Assembly (NCBI GenBank): GCA_002633005.1
Contig: NMRA01000352.1
Span: 340,356-402,355, forward strand
Length of the DNA: 62,000 bases
Reading direction: 5' to 3'
From: Phoronis australis
Taxonomy: Eukaryota > Phoronida > Phoronidae
The notes below the pieces were generated by a model. That model was not told where the DNA came from. It saw nothing but the letters and a program-made list of their open reading frames with translations, and made no database searches. How positions within the stretch are numbered: position 1 is the first letter of the stretch; the number at the start of each line of letters is the position of its first letter. This document shows positions 57,606-62,000 of the stretch, piece by piece. Both the position numbers and the translations under genes were made by a program.

Positions 57606-60330
57606 TTAATATAAGTATATTGAAATTTTAGTAGGAGTGACATTATACAATTATTGACTTTCAACAAGTCAATTCATTAGCTTTTAGATCCCCAAAATGT
57701 AATAATAACCAAGGTCGCCACGGCAGAACCAAGTTTTGTGTTTTATTTTGTGATTATAACAGTGCTTAATCAATTCACGGAAAGAGTCTAATGTTTGGGC
57801 TTTCAATCGTAGGTCAGTCAGCTAGCTGTTTTTTACCCCAAAACATTGGGGTGATTTTGTAAAAATGTTCAGGAAATGCTCCGAATGTGAGAAAAGAACA
57901 ATGTTTTGTGGTCATACAATGCTCATTTTTAATGCAAAGCAATCAAGGTTATTATGGAAAGCCAAAACAGAAAAATCCAAAACACTTATTTTACTCTAAG
58001 AACCAGTAGCGGTTCCTCATTTTACTAAAACAAAAATTGAAATACAATAATGCCCAAAACAATAATTTTCAATTCTCGTTGATAAAATAAATTTACAAGG
58101 ATTTCCTTTTTCATACTAGAAATTACTCCAAATGTAAAAAATAACAAACAATATCACTTCTACCACGAAATTGTGGTACAAAAAATAGCACGCCACAAAA
58201 AATAAACACGTCAGCAGAAAAGGGACTGCTGCAGAACAAAAAATGTTGCACGAAGAAATTTCACAAGGCAGGAAAAAGTGACCACTGAACTGCACATGAC
58301 CATGAAAGTGAGAACGTCATTCACTTGAAGCATGATGGCAGAGTCAGACGGTTAACGTTTGAGTGGTGGTATGACAGATTTGACGACTGCAGTAGTCAAT
58401 CATACACATTTCAACAGAATACGCAGAGGTTTGTATTTGTTGGCAAGACATAGTACAACACGTAGCCCTTGCGTAACTAAGGTACCCATGTCATCACTTT
58501 GAGGAGTCATGTGCTCCTGGATGAACGTGTTCCTGAATGACCACGTGCTCCAGGCATGGTGAAATTTTTGCAGGCACATGATTCAGTCCTGGTAATATTG
58601 GTATGAAATATTTCTAGTGAGTTATTTAGGCACGTATGTACGAGTATAAAAAGTACTGGAGCATGTTTTTGACTATGCTGGTTTTTGGATTATTACTCTT
58701 TTGGTCCTGCACAGTGAAAATAAAGTTTTGTACTTTATTCAAATTCTTGCACAGAAAAAGTGTTTTGTAATTGTTTCTGTTTTGGCTTCTCATACATTAT
58801 ATCAAAGCAAACACAACCCGCACGTCAGCTTGTAAGTATGTGCTCAAGTCCAGCAAATGACATGTACATGTATTGGAAGTTCGTGAAAATTTTGGCCTTT
58901 GAAAACGTACCTTTTGTGCAAAACATGATGAATGGAACTGTAATGTCTCGATGAAAGTTTGCATTCACCTGGTGGTTTATATTTCACAGTTGTTTAAAAA
59001 CTATCAAACATCAGAATCCACATGATATAAAACTGCTTAAAAGACATTCAAGTTAAGTGCTAGTCAGGTGGACTGGTAATTGTTTGGTGGTTAATTGCAA
59101 ACAAAAAAATCCCAATAAAGTTCTTTTAAAGGAACGGGTGCTACCATAGCAGCGGTCAACAACAAAGCACGAGCGGTCAACATTGAAAACATCTGATCTG
59201 AAACACTGGCTGCTGGTGAGTTAAACAGTCCATAACCTGTACCTATCATATAATATTACAATTAACGAAGACAATTCTAATTGTTATTGGCAGTGATTGC
59301 TCATTAATTTTGGGGACATAACTAATTATTATTGGGTGAACACTCAGCCCAATCATCTCTGAAAATCCCTGTTGCAAGAATTGTCTGATGCAAATTGTAA
59401 GGGCAGGATGTCATGAACTTACAAACTGAATCAATACAATTGTATAGCATTGCATCATGATGCACCAAGTATGACAGAGACCATTACAGTTATCCAATCT
59501 TCAGCTTTCTCATGCACCGAACTTGCTTTGATGTAATGGGGCAGGCCAGATGTACAGCGTTCAGGCCATGCAACTAAATCTGGGTATAACTCTTTTAACA
59601 TTTTTTATTAGCTGTTGTGTAAAAATAACTATTCACATTGACATAACCACTAATCGCCAGTGCCACTGCTTTCCAAGTCATCCCACTTTAAGTGCATTGG
59701 TATGTCATTATTTCTTGAGATTCGACAGCAGCGCCACCTACTGAGTTAAACTTTTGCAACAGCAGCTGTTGTCACATTGAGTTACAGCACTTATAGTCTT
59801 TCCTCACAGATGGTTTTTACCCTGCTACAGTTACAAACTTTTAAAACCAGTTTTTAAAGTGTTAAATAAAGCAAACAGGTTGTAAGAATACCACAAACCA
59901 TTACATAACAACCACATTTCCATTTATCCAAAATACCACCACCACAACATAAAACAAAGCAGCCAAGCAGGAAGTTAATCATGCATACTAATTAATTAAT
60001 TCAACCCAATTAGTCCACATGCCTTCACATTGGGGGTATCCTTTATATGTTGTATACATTTCTGATTAGTATTTACCCATCTGACGATAGAAGCAGAGTG
60101 TGAACAGATCTTTGTTTTATGGCCGGAAATAATTGTTTTCAGATATTGATTATTGGTTCTTGCCTGGAGCTGATCAACCATTAACACTGGTCTTCAGGAC
60201 ATTCTAAGGTTGGCAGCCTAACAGGAGAACGGCTCAAACCAATAGTGAGTAATTGTATTGCCAAACACGGTCATTTATTGTTCAATTTAATCTAGTAGAA
60301 TAACAAAGCTATACTTAATTTAAGTTTCTC
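57606..60330. other. Intergenic stretch, nothing recognised
   Basis: AT-rich with short chance ORFs only. GAATGACC/ACGTG-type words repeat locally near 58510-58550 without forming a clear array. Confidence 0.45.
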
Positions 60331-60995
60331 CTATACATATTTCATTGAAGACACGACTTTGATCCGTTTTTACAAGTTTAATTTCAGTTCTTTCAAACTC
60401 GCTAAATAGAGATCTTGTCTTTACATCACAACAGTGCAATAAAAATCCAAACGACATCAGTAGGTAAGATGATTTATAAAGCGAAATTTCGAGACACATA
60501 TCTCATCTTCAGGCTACTATTTACAACTAGTTCACAGTGAAACGCACATCAGAAATGACAAATGTAATATAACATGTGAAGTTGGCATACGGAACTATGA
60601 CGATAAAAACACACATATATAAATATACACGTGTTGCTGTGCATCAATCATAATGCACAGATCACCTAAATAATGATTCGAGTTCTAGTGAGCTGGAAAT
60701 CGAAAGACTATCATTATTCACACACTGTGTTTTATCGTCATAGTTGCGCATACCAACTTCACGTGCTATATTACATTTGTCATTTCTGATGTGCATTTCA
60801 CTATGAACTAGTAATAAATAGTAGCCTGAAGATGAGATATGTGTCTCGAAATACCGCTTTATAAATTATGTTACCTACTGATGTCGTTAGGATTTTTATT
60901 GCACTGTTGTGATGTAACTACAAGATCTCTGTTTAGAGAGTTTGAAAGAACTCATAAAACAGATCAAAGTCATGTCTTCGATGAAACATGTATGC
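60331..60995. mobile_element. Long palindrome (~275-bp arms, ~108-bp loop), Penelope-like or fold-back element
   Basis: The left arm 60331-60613 and the right arm 60722-60995 are about 85% inverted copies over their whole length. In the right arm CTGAAGA (60826-60832), GAGA (60834-60837), loop TATGTG, TCTC (60844-60847) and GAAA (60848-60851) resemble the core of a hammerhead ribozyme. The left arm has the same on the minus strand. Hammerhead motifs within terminal repeats, and repeats in inverse orientation, are known for Penelope-like retroelements. One extra U before the stem is not canonical. A polar coding-like frame (RSLFREFERTHKTDQSHV ...) leaves the right arm and ends at 61078. Confidence 0.5.
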
Positions 60996-61078
60996 AAGAA
61001 AGATTTCTGCCAAATTATAATGACTTATTTAAGTTTGATAAGAAAAGTAACCCAATAAAAATGAGAACTCTTAATTAA
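60894..61078 (+). pseudogene. Coding-like tail associated with the palindrome
   Basis: TTRSLFREFERTHKTDQSHV, FDETCMQERFLPNYNDLFKF and DKKSNPIKMRTLN then stop. Charged, non-repetitive and lacking a proper start. It begins inside the right arm, so it is probably the end of a mobile-element ORF. Family not identified. Confidence 0.3.
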
Positions 61079-61664
61079 AAAAATTACGGTATGAGATAAA
61101 ACATAACATTCAACTTGAAATGCAATTATAAGAAAAAATGAACACAACCCAAAGATTCACTTACTAATAGTGAAATAAATAATTGAGATAACAATTGAAT
61201 ATCATATCTTGAAAATCGTTCAAGTTTTAGTTTGATCCAACGCTAATGAAACTAGATTTAACAATATTTTTGATAACTGATGCAGCAATAAAATTAGAAA
61301 TTCAAATAAAAAATACAGTATGCTCACACCCATTCAAATTACGCTGCATCCTTGGAGGATTTCATTCACTGCTTTATTGGGTGGTGTAAACAAGCCAAGT
61401 TGCCCCCTTGTGTTCAGTGGGTGTTGTTTGAATAAGTGGCTAATGTAATCCCAACCAGCAAGAGTTGCTTGCGGGGAAATCAGTTGTACGGATATGCCAA
61501 ATGAACTGTATTTATATTAAAAAGATGTACAGACCAAATGTGATTTAAAAATATACCAAAATTGGTTGTACTAGAATGTATTATTAATTTAAAACATAAC
61601 TTCGAAACACAGCCAATCAAAAAAAAAAACAAAAAATCACTTGTCACACAATGTCAGCCTCCGT

Positions 61665-61913
61665 ATGATCTCAAAAAATGGGACACAAACCAAATAGAAC
61701 CAACAAAGAGCTGAAAAATATTTGCCGAAATTGCCTTTTCATTTTCAAGGTTTTCTTACCTTCTTGCAAGTGGCCAGATAGGTTCAAACTTTTTTGTGAT
61801 GCAGATTAAATGTGAGCATAGTAATTAATTTGGTACTATATATTCTATATGAAAAAAATGAGAAATTAGAATTTCAGTTGTCAACCATATTGTGATCACA
61901 ATTAGTGAGATTT
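61665..61913 (+). mobile_element. MITE-like repeat, family A copy
   Basis: ATGATCTCAAAAAATGGGAC, GAAATTGCC, TTTTCAAGGTTTTC, then CAACCATATTGTGATCACAA and TTAGTGAGATTTCA. Right end well kept, left eroded. Confidence 0.5.
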
Positions 61914-62000
61914 CAACATAAGGACACAAGAGTGCATCAGTCAAGGCACGTTTTTGTCCAACGCTGCCCAATTGCACCCTTCCTCAGTACATTTCTTAGA

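Overview
The window is animal genomic DNA: AT-rich, intron-rich, GT-AG splice sites, short exons in long non-coding stretches, and many transposon remnants. The one gene whose family is certain is a ONECUT-class transcription factor, single-copy here and carrying the N-terminal motifs shared with vertebrate HNF6/ONECUT proteins. I infer an invertebrate, probably a marine deuterostome such as a hemichordate, echinoderm or cephalochordate. The sequence alone does not settle the phylum.

Layout. 0-1.0 kb: a candidate minus-strand exon and decayed pieces of a THAP-type DNA transposon. 1.9-3.6 kb: a compact three-exon gene for a 54-residue protein that I do not recognise by name. It is spliced with strict consensus sites and has a poly(A) signal at 3556. 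3.6-19 kb: mostly intergenic. It holds a dead non-LTR retrotransposon (5.8-7.2 kb, minus), an inverted-repeat element (8.4-9.15 kb), an L1/Tx1-like remnant (12.8-13.3 kb), two candidate alternative first exons for onecut (ending 9920 and 14621) and a cluster of Onecut-type binding sites (14.69-14.87 kb).

19.1-50 kb: the onecut gene on the plus strand. There is a TATA box at 19123. Exon 1 (19327-20299) encodes the N-terminal region and the CUT domain. A 27-kb phase-1 intron follows, then exon 2 (47268-47551) encodes the homeodomain and stop. A 3' UTR of about 2.4 kb probably ends after the AATAAA at 49947. Half-way through the intron, 34099-34140 is a 42-nt phase-1/phase-1 candidate cassette exon that would add 14 residues exactly between the CUT and homeodomain, where mammalian HNF6-beta is known to carry a longer linker. 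The rest of the intron holds MITE-like repeats, a TA-flanked element, a GTTAAC-rich fold-back element and several repeat-poor blocks with paired POU or FOX motifs that look like enhancer candidates.

50-62 kb: intergenic, repeat-rich. It holds a 1.44-kb THAP transposon with about 170-bp terminal inverted repeats (54.7-56.2 kb), a degenerate 25-27 bp tandem array (57.46-57.6 kb), a long palindrome with a hammerhead-like motif (60.33-61.0 kb), and more copies of a MITE-like family seen at eight or more sites across the window.

The onecut product is a nuclear DNA-binding regulator. Candidate autoregulatory sites, alternative 5' exons, the cassette exon and the intronic blocks are the parts most likely to control how it is made.
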